Positions 1 to 7,823 of a stretch of 64,000 nt of DNA are shown piece after piece. The notes under the pieces were generated by a model, which was not told the DNA's origin, made no database searches, and saw only the letters and a list, made by a program, of their open reading frames with translations. Numbering within the stretch: the stretch's first letter is position 1; the number at the start of each line of letters is the position of its first letter. The translations under genes and the position numbers were made by a program. Origin of the DNA: Desulfitobacterium dehalogenans ATCC 51507 (GTDB lineage Bacteria > Bacillota > Desulfitobacteriia > Desulfitobacteriales > Desulfitobacteriaceae); NCBI RefSeq assembly GCF_000243155.2, contig NC_018017.1:3782001-3846000 (forward strand), in the 5' to 3' direction.

Positions 1-1022
1 ATATCTTGAATCGAATAGCAAGGTTTAACACGAGCCACCGAACCGAAAGCAACCCGGCGGGAAAGCCAGATTTGATCCACTTCAGCTGCAGTTTGAGCAA
101 TCTTAAAGTCTCTGGCGTTGGCCTTCTTCGTAACTTCACGGATGGTTTCGATTTGCTCATCCATATCTTCCGGATATCCGTCAATCTCTATAATCAGAAT
201 AGCTCCCGCATCCCGGGGAAGTCCTGCATGGCAGTAATCTTCAGTCGTATTGATCAGAAGATTATCCATCATTTCCAAAGTCGTAGGGATAATTCCGGCT
301 GCTACGATATCGGCAACCGTTTGCGAAGCATCTTCGACTTTATTATAAATGGCCAGCATGGTTTTCTTGGTGATGGGTTTCGGTAAGATACGAAGATAAG
401 CCTTAGTGACCAATCCTAAAGTACCCTCAGAACCTACAATGATGCGAGTCAAATCATAACCCGGCTCGCTTTTGAAGTTCCGTCCGCCGGTCCGAATCAC
501 CTTTCCGTTAGGAAGGACCACTTCCAATCCCAAAATAGAATCACGGGTTACCCCATATTTGAAGCAACGAGGTCCGCCGGAGCACTCCCCGATATTTCCT
601 CCGAGAGTCGAAGCTTTCCAAGAAGACGGATCGGGGGGATAGTAAAATCCGACCTTCTCCAGTTCTTGCTGAAGGTCAAAGTTAACGACCCCGGGTTCAA
701 CCACGGCGACGAAGTTCTCCGTATCGATCTCCAGAACTTTGGTCATGCGGGTAAAGTTAATGACTATGGATTTTTCCGAGGGAATAGTACCGCCGCTGAC
801 GTTGGTACCGGCACCCCGCGGAACTAGCTTGATATCCTGCTCATTCATATAGTTAACGAGCTCAACCACTTGATCCGTAGTTTCCGGAAAAACTGCGCCC
901 ATTGCATCGCCGCTGAGCAATGTACCATCATAACCATAAGCGAAGAGTTCTGTTGGTTTGGTCACCACGTTTTTCTCTCCGACAATCTCTTTCAGTCGAT
1001 CAACAATCGTTTGAGATAACAT
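1..1022 (-). CDS. glcD: FAD-linked 2-hydroxyacid (glycolate/D-lactate) dehydrogenase, GlcD-type, 3' end outside window
   Basis: About 340 residues of the N-terminal and middle part are visible; the frame is open to the left edge, so the C-terminus is missing. The ATG at 1022 follows GAAGGAGGG by six bases. The translation shows the PCMH/vanillyl-alcohol-oxidase FAD fold: VPRGAGTNVSGG near residue 75, a VVEPGV segment near 115 and LGGNIGECSGG near 145, followed by a GYDLTRIIVGSEGTLG block typical of GlcD. Family knowledge: this subunit oxidises a 2-hydroxyacid to the 2-oxoacid and passes electrons to the Fe-S partner. It is the third gene of the operon, 19 bases after the second FAD subunit. 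The exact substrate (glycolate, lactate, other) cannot be told from sequence. Confidence 0.9.
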   Translation of the reverse strand, partial: MLSQTIVDRLKEIVGEKNVVTKPTELFAYGYDGTLLSGDAMGAVFPETTDQVVELVNYMNEQDIKLVPRGAGTNVSGGTIPSEKSIVINFTRMTKVLEIDTENFVAVVEPGVVNFDLQQELEKVGFYYPPDPSSWKASTLGGNIGECSGGPRCFKYGVTRDSILGLEVVLPNGKVIRTGGRNFKSEPGYDLTRIIVGSEGTLGLVTKAYLRILPKPITKKTMLAIYNKVEDASQTVADIVAAGIIPTTLEMMDNLLINTTEDYCHAGLPRDAGAILIIEIDGYPEDMDEQIETIREVTKKANARDFKIAQTAAEVDQIWLSRRVAFGSVARVKPCYSIQD

Positions 1023-1041
1023 TTTCAGCCCTCCTTCTCTA

Positions 1042-2334
1042 TTAAGCCAACAGATTGACACCTGGATTAAGAATCCCGTTGGGGTCGAATTTTCTGCGAA
1101 GTTCACTGAGGAGACCAGTTGTTTCCGACCACATCTCTCCGTCATTGAACATTTCACACATCAGTTTATGACCAAGGAGGCCGGTAACATTGCCACCTAA
1201 GGACATGGCCATTTTGTTGACACTTGCAGCTAAAGCCATTTTGTCGGCATCTTTTGGCAGAACCAAACGTGCAACTCCCAAGAGCCCCTCCACCACGACT
1301 CCGCTGTTCAGGTCCCCTTGAATTCCCTTTAATTGTGCCAAAGCCTGAGGCATTTTCATAGGACCAACAGCAAATTCCAGTACATTCTCCGGAGCGTTGT
1401 TCAACGCTTGACGAACCTTAAGCCAGCCACAAATAACCTTCTCATAAGCTTCTTTATCCTCGATGATCGAGACATCGGTACCACCGCCTAGGGTGAGGAT
1501 AGCCACGATTTCATTCGCTAAATTGGTGCCGGATTTATTGAATCCTTCCAAATCGATGAGGACCAGGTGCCCTTCTCCCGGAAGAACCTCTTGGGCCAGA
1601 TCCTTGCTCAAAAGATTCATCCGATCCGGATGGATGTGGCGTTTAATCAGGGTATTGAAGGTGGCATTGGCTTTTTGAAGACAATCAAACCGGGCCACAA
1701 TGGCTCTCTTGGCAGCAGGTTGGGGTAAAAGCTTAATTAAAATTTTAGTAAAGATACCAAAGGTCCCTTGGCTGCCGACAGCAAAGTGAATAAAATCATA
1801 ACCGGAAACATTTTTAATGCATTTATTGCCGATAAACATTATTTCACCGGTAGGCATAACCATCTCAAAGCCCATCATAAATGTTCTTGTCGGTCCGTAG
1901 TTAAAAGATTTGGAATCTGAATCCCCGATGGCAAAGCAGCCGCCCACGGAACTGGTATCCAAAGCATAGGGCTCAACCGGGAACAAATATCCGTCAGCCT
2001 CAAGCTTTTGGATAAAATCCTGATGAAGCATACCGGGTTCTACCGTGACGACGAAGTTCTTCTTATCGATCTCCAGAATCTTATTCATGCGATTCATGAT
2101 AAGAGCAATTCCGCCCTCTAAATCCTTCGTATCAGCTACCAGTCCGGCAACTGAGATCTTAAGATTTTGTGTGTTAGCATATTTTACAACTTTCGATACT
2201 TCATTGGCATCTCCAGGGAAAACAACAGCCACCGGCTTACCGTCCCCCTTAAGATATTGTGCCATATCTGCAGGATTGTCCAAGACGTAATTATCGCCCA
2301 CAATCCCTTTTAACTCACTAATTGTATTGCTCAT
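1042..2334 (-). CDS. FAD-binding oxidoreductase, GlcE/GlcD-like second FAD subunit
   Basis: 430-residue paralogue of the neighbouring GlcD-type subunit. It carries the same FAD-binding half (VVTVEPGMLHQDF, SVGGCFAIGDSDSKSF, GYDFIHFAVGSQGTFG) and a C-terminal cap ending FDPNGILNPG, a motif that closes many GlcD/GlcE/lactate dehydrogenase flavoproteins. The frame is open to a GTG at 2352, but GGAAGGGCGGG lies about five bases before the ATG at 2334, so MSNTISEL is taken as the N-terminus. The GlcE of E. coli is shorter; this one is GlcD-sized, so the operon carries two full-size FAD subunits. It probably pairs with the Fe-S subunit upstream in the operon. Substrate unknown. Confidence 0.85.
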   Translation of the reverse strand: MSNTISELKGIVGDNYVLDNPADMAQYLKGDGKPVAVVFPGDANEVSKVVKYANTQNLKISVAGLVADTKDLEGGIALIMNRMNKILEIDKKNFVVTVEPGMLHQDFIQKLEADGYLFPVEPYALDTSSVGGCFAIGDSDSKSFNYGPTRTFMMGFEMVMPTGEIMFIGNKCIKNVSGYDFIHFAVGSQGTFGIFTKILIKLLPQPAAKRAIVARFDCLQKANATFNTLIKRHIHPDRMNLLSKDLAQEVLPGEGHLVLIDLEGFNKSGTNLANEIVAILTLGGGTDVSIIEDKEAYEKVICGWLKVRQALNNAPENVLEFAVGPMKMPQALAQLKGIQGDLNSGVVVEGLLGVARLVLPKDADKMALAASVNKMAMSLGGNVTGLLGHKLMCEMFNDGEMWSETTGLLSELRRKFDPNGILNPGVNLLA

Positions 2335-2387
2335 GACTACCCGCCCTTCCACTCATTTACATTAGAAGCAGACTTATCTTCAAGATT

Positions 2388-3632
2388 CTAGTCCTCGTAA
2401 GCTTTAGCCATCAAATCAGCTACATGCATTACTTTTTGTCTTTGACCGGCCATGCTGACTCCGCCTTGCAATCTCATGATACATGCTGGACAGCTGGTAG
2501 CCACCACTTCCGCTCCGCTGTCTTGAATGTTCTTGGCCTTCTCTCGAGTAACCTTGGTGGACATTTCATGGTAGAATGCCTGAACTAATCCGGAAGCTCC
2601 ACAGCAGCGGTTGGCTTCAAACATCTCGATATATTCTACTCTTGGCAGGCTCTTTAACATCTGACGAGGCTGTGCTGTAACTTTAATTCCCCGAACCATA
2701 TGGCAGGGATCGTGGTAAGTTACCTTAACCGGAGTAGAGTTATGGAATTTGCTTTCATCAACACCGATTTCCGCCATATACTCGGAGAATTCTTTGACTT
2801 TAGCGCAGAAACTCTTTACCTTGGGGAGATAAGCCGCATCATCGGCAAAGAGTTTAAGATAGTCTTCCTTGAGCATTGCTGCACAGGAACCACAGGCTGT
2901 AATGATAGCATCCACATTTTTGGCCATAAATGTGTCAATGGTCTTGCGGGCATTCACCTTTGCAGTCTCAAAATCCCCATAAGCATACTGGGGCAATCCG
3001 CAGCAGACCTGTTCTTTAGGAATAATGACTTCACAGTCATTTTTAGTTAAAACTTTAACTACCGAATGAGCGGTATCATCAAGTGAAAAGTTTAAGAAGC
3101 AACCCACATAAAAGGCAACTTTATGTTTGGGTTGAGCTACGAGAATTCTTTCGGGGACTTGATTTAAAAATGGGACTTTAGCCACATTCATGCCTTTAAT
3201 ATCCACACCACGGAAATAATCCATTCCGTCGACTTTATTAAGGACATTTTTACCAAGACCACCAAAGAGTTTAAAGGCTCGTTCCAGCTTATTCGGGTTT
3301 GCTAAGGTCTTAAGTGCATAGGACTTAACGAAAGGTTTAACGCCATGTTTAAGTTTCAAATCACGCCGGGCCGCCATGACCAATTCTTTGGCACTGACGC
3401 CACTTGGGCAAGCAACTGCACATTCTCCGCAAAGCAAGCAACTGTTGATGGAATCTTCATAATCTGCGTCAGGCTCAATTACACCATCAGCGACTGCTTT
3501 GATCAGTTGGACTCTTCCCCGTGAAACCATAGTTTCAGCACCATCCACTTTGTATGTTTTACAAGCAGTATGGCAGAAACCACATCTGTTACACGTGTTT
3601 AGCATTTCATAGACTTCTGCTAAAACCCCCAC
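2388..3632 (-). CDS. glcF: Fe-S oxidoreductase subunit of 2-hydroxyacid dehydrogenase, GlcF-type
   Basis: 414 residues. The N-terminus has two [4Fe-4S] motifs, CNRCGFCHTAC near 14 and CLLCGECAVACP near 65. The C-terminal half has two cysteine-rich CCG domains (VGCF..VCCGLP and DPCHM..NRCCGASG..TSCPAC), as in GlcF, LldE/LutA and heterodisulfide reductase HdrB-like subunits. Family role: accepts electrons from the FAD subunits and passes them to the quinone pool or another carrier at the membrane. It starts with GTG at 3632 after an AGGGGG ribosome site and is the first gene of the operon. A TGGT-CAG-ACCA palindrome lies 27 bases upstream. Confidence 0.88.
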   Translation of the reverse strand: MGVLAEVYEMLNTCNRCGFCHTACKTYKVDGAETMVSRGRVQLIKAVADGVIEPDADYEDSINSCLLCGECAVACPSGVSAKELVMAARRDLKLKHGVKPFVKSYALKTLANPNKLERAFKLFGGLGKNVLNKVDGMDYFRGVDIKGMNVAKVPFLNQVPERILVAQPKHKVAFYVGCFLNFSLDDTAHSVVKVLTKNDCEVIIPKEQVCCGLPQYAYGDFETAKVNARKTIDTFMAKNVDAIITACGSCAAMLKEDYLKLFADDAAYLPKVKSFCAKVKEFSEYMAEIGVDESKFHNSTPVKVTYHDPCHMVRGIKVTAQPRQMLKSLPRVEYIEMFEANRCCGASGLVQAFYHEMSTKVTREKAKNIQDSGAEVVATSCPACIMRLQGGVSMAGQRQKVMHVADLMAKAYED

Positions 3633-3658
3633 TTTTAATTTCCCCCTTCACTGTTAGA

Positions 3659-3669
3659 TGGTCAGACCA
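3659..3669. promoter_or_regulatory. Putative FadR/GntR-type operator upstream of glcF operon
   Basis: TGGTCAGACCA is a perfect inverted repeat with a one-base centre and fits the TNGTNNNACNA pattern known for FadR-subfamily GntR repressors (GlcC, LldR, FadR). It sits just upstream of the first gene of a hydroxyacid dehydrogenase operon, the kind of operon such regulators control. Binding is inferred, not shown. The only GntR gene visible in the window is at 31044-31769. Confidence 0.4.
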
Positions 3670-3828
3670 CCGAATCAAATAGTTAAAATTGCGTAACAAT
3701 TCAAGTTACTGAGACTATTATAACTCATCCGTATTTTCTTTCAACCCATTGTGAAAAAGTTTATTTATTTTAGAAGCTTTGTTGTATTTAGTCGTATTAT
3801 TAGAAAAACCCATAGTTGGTGTAACAAA

Positions 3829-3860
3829 AAAACGAGACAAGGATACACCTGTCTCGTTTT
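3829..3860 (-). terminator. Rho-independent terminator after the 3868-4506 gene
   Basis: Perfect 11-bp stem, AAAACGAGACA paired with TGTCTCGTTTT, ten-base loop. Read on the minus strand it is followed by a run of T residues (GTTTTTTTG). Confidence 0.85.
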
Positions 3861-3867
3861 GACATCA

Positions 3868-4506
3868 TTACTTTATATGTTTGATGGGTGAGGGATAATT
3901 TTCGCAGAAACGATAGAAGCCAAAGGCATAAGCTGCCATTTTTTCAGGACGCAGATTGAACCATTCTTTGAGGTTATACCGTTCTCCGAAACGATTCTCC
4001 GCTACCCCATCGGCGCTAATCCAACCACGGAGAGTTTCATCACCTAGAGTTAACTCCCAACCCGCCAGATTCTGCCCCTTTTCACATTGGGCTATTCTCA
4101 GACCGCAGCGGGCGTGAAAGATCTCAATCAATTTGACGAAAAGACCGAATAAAGAATCCTGAACGTCACCATGGCTGTTTGGCAAAGCAAAATCTTTGAT
4201 AATGTCTTCAGCTAATTCATTCAGACCATGATCTACGCTGTACCTTGAAACGATGGAGGTCCGCAGAGTTTTATATCTTAAGACGCCTGTATGCAGTTCA
4301 AAATGCATGGGGGAATCCGCACCCTCTAATTGCAGGAGAATCTCATCTTTCTTAACCTGCCAAGTTCCCGAGTAGCGCTTCAGCAAGTAATAAGCAAGCT
4401 GGTAGGACAGAATCTGTGCCGCTACCTTATTCTCGTCGTATTGGGAACATCCTTGGCATTGCTTCACTGGGTTATAGCTTGGTAAAGGTAATCTCATAGC
4501 ATTCAT
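3868..4506 (-). CDS. Conserved hypothetical protein with N-terminal CxxC
   Basis: I do not recognise this 212-residue protein. Near the N-terminus it has CQGCSQYDE (residues 18-26), a possible metal or redox pair, and two more cysteines near 134 and 140 (ARCGLRIAQC). No signal peptide or membrane segment is visible. The sequence between about 30 and 200 is mixed alpha/beta with many aromatic residues. It is transcribed alone, with a strong terminator at 3829-3860. A perfect GAAAC/GTTTC palindrome of the IclR operator type lies 55 bases upstream, and the IclR regulator gene is its upstream neighbour. It is therefore a likely regulon member, but no function can be assigned. Confidence 0.65.
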   Translation of the reverse strand: MNAMRLPLPSYNPVKQCQGCSQYDENKVAAQILSYQLAYYLLKRYSGTWQVKKDEILLQLEGADSPMHFELHTGVLRYKTLRTSIVSRYSVDHGLNELAEDIIKDFALPNSHGDVQDSLFGLFVKLIEIFHARCGLRIAQCEKGQNLAGWELTLGDETLRGWISADGVAENRFGERYNLKEWFNLRPEKMAAYAFGFYRFCENYPSPIKHIK

Positions 4507-4560
4507 TCCGTCACTCTCCTCTTTTTCAATCTTTTCAATCCTATTTTATTTTGTCCCGCA

Positions 4561-4581
4561 TTATGAAACATCGTTTCATAA
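4561..4581. promoter_or_regulatory. Putative IclR-family operator
   Basis: Perfect inverted repeat: TTATGAAAC, spacer ATC, GTTTCATAA. It matches the general TGAAAC-N3-GTTTCA form of KdgR/IclR-type sites. It lies upstream of the 3868-4506 gene and next to an IclR gene that carries a related palindrome at 5631-5647 with the same three-base spacer. Confidence 0.55.
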
Positions 4582-4622
4582 ATACATTAAAAAAAAGAAA
4601 ATGGGTGTAGAAAAATAGTGGT

Positions 4623-4673
4623 AAGAATTATTGAATTTGTTTCATTATGCAAAACAATGTTTCAATAATTCTT
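4623..4673. repeat. Long perfect inverted repeat in the regulatory region
   Basis: AAGAATTATTGAA at 4623-4635 is perfectly repeated in inverse as TTCAATAATTCTT at 4661-4673 (13 bp arms, 25-base centre). Two direct TGTTTCA boxes (4639-4645 and 4658-4664) lie in and next to the centre. They resemble half of the GTTTC palindrome at 4561, suggesting a second, lower-affinity regulator site or a cruciform. Confidence 0.5.
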
Positions 4674-4819
4674 GTGGTTATATTATCATCTATGCCCTTA
4701 AACGTCAAGAGTAAATTTTCTAAACATTTTAAGAAAATTGGGCGCCGAAGCATTCGACGATATATTGACGAGGCAGTATTCGCCGAATGACGCCGACCCG
4801 CGTGAGGATTCTGTCATAA

Positions 4820-5593
4820 CTACTTTTTATAGTAGCTGTATCCTAATTTTGCGGACACAATTTCCCCGCTACGTTTCAGTTCTTGTCCTATATGCTCAAT
4901 GCCTTTTTCTCTCATTCTCGCTGCCGGACCGGAGACACTAATAGCCCCAATGGCCCGTCCCGAAAAATCGTAGACAGGAGTACCCAAGCAAATAATCCCG
5001 ATCTCATTTTCTTCAAACTCAACCGAAATCTGAGTGTTGCGGATTTCTTCCAGATTTTCCAAGAGCTTTGCAGACTCTATCAGGGTATTGGGAGTAAAGC
5101 CAGGCATTCCCTTAGTCTCTAGAATTCTCATGACTTCTTCCTCAGACATTGTCGAAAGAAGTGCCTTCCCTACAGCTGTACAATGCATAGGGGCTCTACG
5201 TCCGACCTTAGAGCGCATACTTACCACATGGGAACTTTCTCTTTTGTCGATATAGACCACTTCACCGTCATCGTGAAGAACTAAGTGAACCACTTCATCC
5301 AGCGATTTCGCTAAATCTTCCAGGATAGGTCCGGCCACCTTACGAATCTCCAGATCATTAAAGAAGCGAATCCCCAGTTCCACGATTTTAATCCCCAGCT
5401 TATAGCGTTCACTGTTTTTTTCTTTCTCAACATATCCCCGATAACACAAGGTCTGCAAAATCCGATGTACCGTACTTTTATGGAGACTAATACGGTTACC
5501 AATCTCGGTAACCCCTAAAGGCTCCTCAGTATGGGCAAGAACCTCGAGTATATCCAACGAACGTTCTAAAGTTTGTACATATTTTTCTGCCAC
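4820..5593 (-). CDS. IclR-family transcriptional regulator
   Basis: 257 residues from the preferred GTG start at 5593, which follows GGAGG by eight bases; a TTG at 5608 is in frame but contains the ribosome site itself. The N-terminal winged helix spans about 5-65 (LDILEVLAHTEEPLGVTEIGN, HKSTVHRILQTLCYRGYVEK). The C-terminal IclR effector domain spans about 80-250, with the characteristic PMHCTAVGKALLS and the closing block CLGTPVYDFSGRAIGAISVSGP. IclR proteins bind a small aromatic or organic acid effector. A TCGAAAC-TCC-GTTTCGA palindrome just upstream suggests autoregulation, and a sister site at 4561-4581 suggests control of the unrecognised neighbour. The effector is unknown. Confidence 0.93.
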   Translation of the reverse strand: MAEKYVQTLERSLDILEVLAHTEEPLGVTEIGNRISLHKSTVHRILQTLCYRGYVEKEKNSERYKLGIKIVELGIRFFNDLEIRKVAGPILEDLAKSLDEVVHLVLHDDGEVVYIDKRESSHVVSMRSKVGRRAPMHCTAVGKALLSTMSEEEVMRILETKGMPGFTPNTLIESAKLLENLEEIRNTQISVEFEENEIGIICLGTPVYDFSGRAIGAISVSGPAARMREKGIEHIGQELKRSGEIVSAKLGYSYYKK

Positions 5594-5630
5594 AGCAAAA
5601 TCCTCCAATCAGCTGCTAAAGTTTCATCAA

Positions 5631-5647
5631 TCGAAACTCCGTTTCGA
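5631..5647. promoter_or_regulatory. Putative autoregulatory IclR operator
   Basis: TCGAAAC, spacer TCC, GTTTCGA: a perfect 7-bp inverted repeat 38 bases upstream of the iclR start codon. An overlapping GTTTC-N7-GAAAC at 5621-5637 adds another half-site. It shares the GAAAC-N3-GTTTC core and spacer length with the palindrome at 4561-4581. Confidence 0.5.
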
Positions 5648-5762
5648 ATTACCACCTATTGCTTAGTATGACTTTTTTAAAAACTTAAGTCAAGTAATGA
5701 TTATTTAAATAGATAATTTCATACAAAAAAGCACCGGATTCCTCCAGTGCTGAATAATCATA

Positions 5763-5839
5763 TGGGGTGGATGAGGGGACTTGAACCCCCGAGTGCCGGA
5801 GCCACAATCCGGTGCGTTAACCACTTCGCCACAACCACC
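5763..5839 (-). tRNA. tRNA-His (anticodon GTG)
   Basis: On the minus strand a 77-nt cloverleaf with anticodon loop TTGTGGC between CCGGA and TCCGG stems, T-loop GTTCAAG, an extra 5' G before the GTGGTTG acceptor arm as expected for tRNA-His, and an encoded CCA end. Confidence 0.95.
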
Positions 5840-5854
5840 ATGTCAAAATTAAAA

Positions 5855-5931
5855 TGGCGCGCCTGGAGAGATTCGAACTCCCGACAACCTGCTTAGAAGG
5901 CAGATGCTCTATCCAACTGAGCTACAGGCGC
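5855..5931 (-). tRNA. tRNA-Arg (anticodon TCT)
   Basis: 77-nt cloverleaf on the minus strand: acceptor GCGCCTG/CAGGCGC, D arm with AGCTCAGTTGGATAGAGC, anticodon loop TTCTAAG, T-loop GTTCGAATC, encoded CCA. Confidence 0.95.
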
Positions 5932-6032
5932 CCAAAAATGGGATACTCTCCGAAGCCCAAGAATACGAACTGTCAAGGCTCAAACCAACATCCTGCGAAC
6001 CTCGATCTTAGAACCTCGAACATAAATTAAAA

Positions 6033-6109
6033 TGGTCGGGGCAGAGGGATTTGAACCCCCGGCCTCCTGCTCCCAAGGCAGGCGCGCTACCAAACTGCGC
6101 TATACCCCG
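6033..6109 (-). tRNA. tRNA-Pro (anticodon TGG)
   Basis: 77-nt cloverleaf on the minus strand: acceptor CGGGGTA, D arm AGCGCAGTTTGGTAGCGC, anticodon loop CTTGGGA, T-loop GTTCAAATC, encoded CCA. It ends the three-tRNA cluster; the 100 bases between it and tRNA-Arg hold nothing recognised. Confidence 0.95.
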
Positions 6110-6310
6110 TTTTCGTGACAATGATTATTCTATCCGATTCGTTCTTCATAGTCAAGCATTTTTTAAAGTTTTTAAGTGCTTCAATAGCTTACTCTAAATT
6201 TCAAATCACTAAGAAATCATTGACTGAGGAATAATCTTATATCACAATCTTAAAAAAGTCAACATCATGCAGTGCTGTAAAATATGTAACTTCAGGATAA
6301 AAAAGATAGC

Positions 6311-6919
6311 TTAAGCTTTTTCATTTCGCTGTGCAAACTCTTTAAGTATGGGAACAGCCTGACGAAATGCCTCAGCCCGATGACTGATTTTATTCTTTTG
6401 GCTTAGATTCAATTGTGCCATGGTCCGGCCAAAATCAGGCAAATAAAAGAGTGGATCATAGCCAAAGCCCTCTTTCCCACGACGCTCGTTTAAAATACGT
6501 CCTTCCACCGTTCCCTCCGTCAAGTACTCTTCCCCTGTCGGAGCGGCAATCACCAAAGCGCAGCGGAAACGCCCCGTCCGTTGTTCTTCCGGCACCCCCT
6601 CAAGTTCTTGAAGGAGCCTATCATTATTTTTGTCATCGTCTTTGGGCTCTCCGGCATAACGAGCCGAATAGACCCCTGGCGCCCCTTGGAGAGCATCCAC
6701 TTCTAAACCGGAATCATCGGCAAGAGATACCAGTCCCGTACGTTGGGCAGCTATCCTTGCCTTCATGGCTGCATTCTCCGCAAAGGTCGACCCCGTTTCC
6801 TCAACCTCTTCCCAATGATCAAGATCCTCTAAGGAAAGCACTTCAATTTCTTCTCCGGAAAGTAAATCCTGAAGTTCCTTGACCTTCCCTCTATTTTGTG
6901 TCGCTAACAAAACTTTCAT
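6311..6919 (-). CDS. rdgB: XTP/dITP diphosphatase (RdgB/HAM1)
   Basis: 202 residues, the usual family length. It removes non-canonical purine triphosphates (dITP, XTP) from the nucleotide pool by hydrolysis to monophosphate and pyrophosphate, in the cytoplasm. The sequence opens with the family signature ATQNRGKVKEL, then DDSGLEVDALQGAPGVYSAR (about 69-88, metal and substrate site), the GRFRCALV strand and the FGYDPLF block near 157, with SHRAEA close to the end. It follows rph with a 76-base gap; an rph-rdgB pair is common in Firmicutes and suggests co-transcription. Confidence 0.96.
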   Translation of the reverse strand: MKVLLATQNRGKVKELQDLLSGEEIEVLSLEDLDHWEEVEETGSTFAENAAMKARIAAQRTGLVSLADDSGLEVDALQGAPGVYSARYAGEPKDDDKNNDRLLQELEGVPEEQRTGRFRCALVIAAPTGEEYLTEGTVEGRILNERRGKEGFGYDPLFYLPDFGRTMAQLNLSQKNKISHRAEAFRQAVPILKEFAQRNEKA

Positions 6920-6995
6920 AAAACAAACCTGCTTTCAATTTTGAGCAAGGGACGGTCCCTTCCTCAATGAATATCAAAGAGTGATAGAGCAGCGA

Positions 6996-7718
6996 TTAAA
7001 GCACTTGCAAAGCAGCCTTTTGTATTTCCATTAGTTCTTGAATACCCTTCTCCGCCAACTCTAAAAACTGATTTAATTCCTCCCGGCCAAAGGGAATATC
7101 CTCAGCAGTTCCTTGAATCTCCACAAATTTCCCTTGCCCTGTCATCACCACATTCATGTCCACCTCTGCCTTAGAGTCTTCCTCATAGGCAAGATCCAGA
7201 AGGGCCATGCCATTAACTTTTCCCACAGAAACCGCAGCCAGAGAATCAAGAATGGGGTCTTCTTTGAGCACTCCTTTTGCTAACAGATGATTCACCGCAT
7301 CCACTAAGGCCACATAGGCTCCGGTAATGGAAGCAGTCCTGGTCCCTCCATCAGCCTGAATCACATCACAATCCAGCCAAATGGTTCTTTCCCCAAGTTT
7401 TTTAAGATCCACCACCGAACGTAAGGCTCTCCCGATTAAACGCTGAATCTCCATAGTCCGGCCGGTCAACTTACCCTTGCTGGACTCACGGGGATTCCGA
7501 GTCTGAGTAGCTCGGGGAAGCATGGAATATTCTGCCGTAACCCAGCCCGTACCCGTGCCTTTTTTAAAAGGCGGCACCTTCTCTTCAACGGTAGCGGTAC
7601 AAATCACTCTTGTCTGACCAACCTCTATAAGCACAGAGCCTTCGGGAATATGAGTAAACCCCCGGGTCAGCTTAACCGGTCTTAGTTCAAAGGCCTCCCG
7701 GCCATTAAAACGCTTCAT
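6996..7718 (-). CDS. rph: Ribonuclease PH
   Basis: 240 residues, full length. A phosphorolytic 3'-to-5' exoribonuclease that trims the 3' ends of tRNA precursors, acting as a hexamer. The protein begins [19 protein letters not shown] and has the PH-domain core with [16 protein letters not shown] near 57-72, [20 protein letters not shown] near 86-102, and the catalytic region [19 protein letters not shown] near 118-136. The C-terminal half has the [21 protein letters not shown] block. First gene of the rph-rdgB pair; the ATG at 7718 is the only good start. Confidence 0.97.
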   Translation of the reverse strand: MKRFNGREAFELRPVKLTRGFTHIPEGSVLIEVGQTRVICTATVEEKVPPFKKGTGTGWVTAEYSMLPRATQTRNPRESSKGKLTGRTMEIQRLIGRALRSVVDLKKLGERTIWLDCDVIQADGGTRTASITGAYVALVDAVNHLLAKGVLKEDPILDSLAAVSVGKVNGMALLDLAYEEDSKAEVDMNVVMTGQGKFVEIQGTAEDIPFGREELNQFLELAEKGIQELMEIQKAALQVL

Positions 7719-7823
7719 TCATTCGTCCTCTTTTCATTCGTTATCCGACACCATAGCTTTAACCTATCATGACAAACCTATTGGTAAATCCTAATTATTT
7801 TAACAGAAATTTAAACGTTCAAT

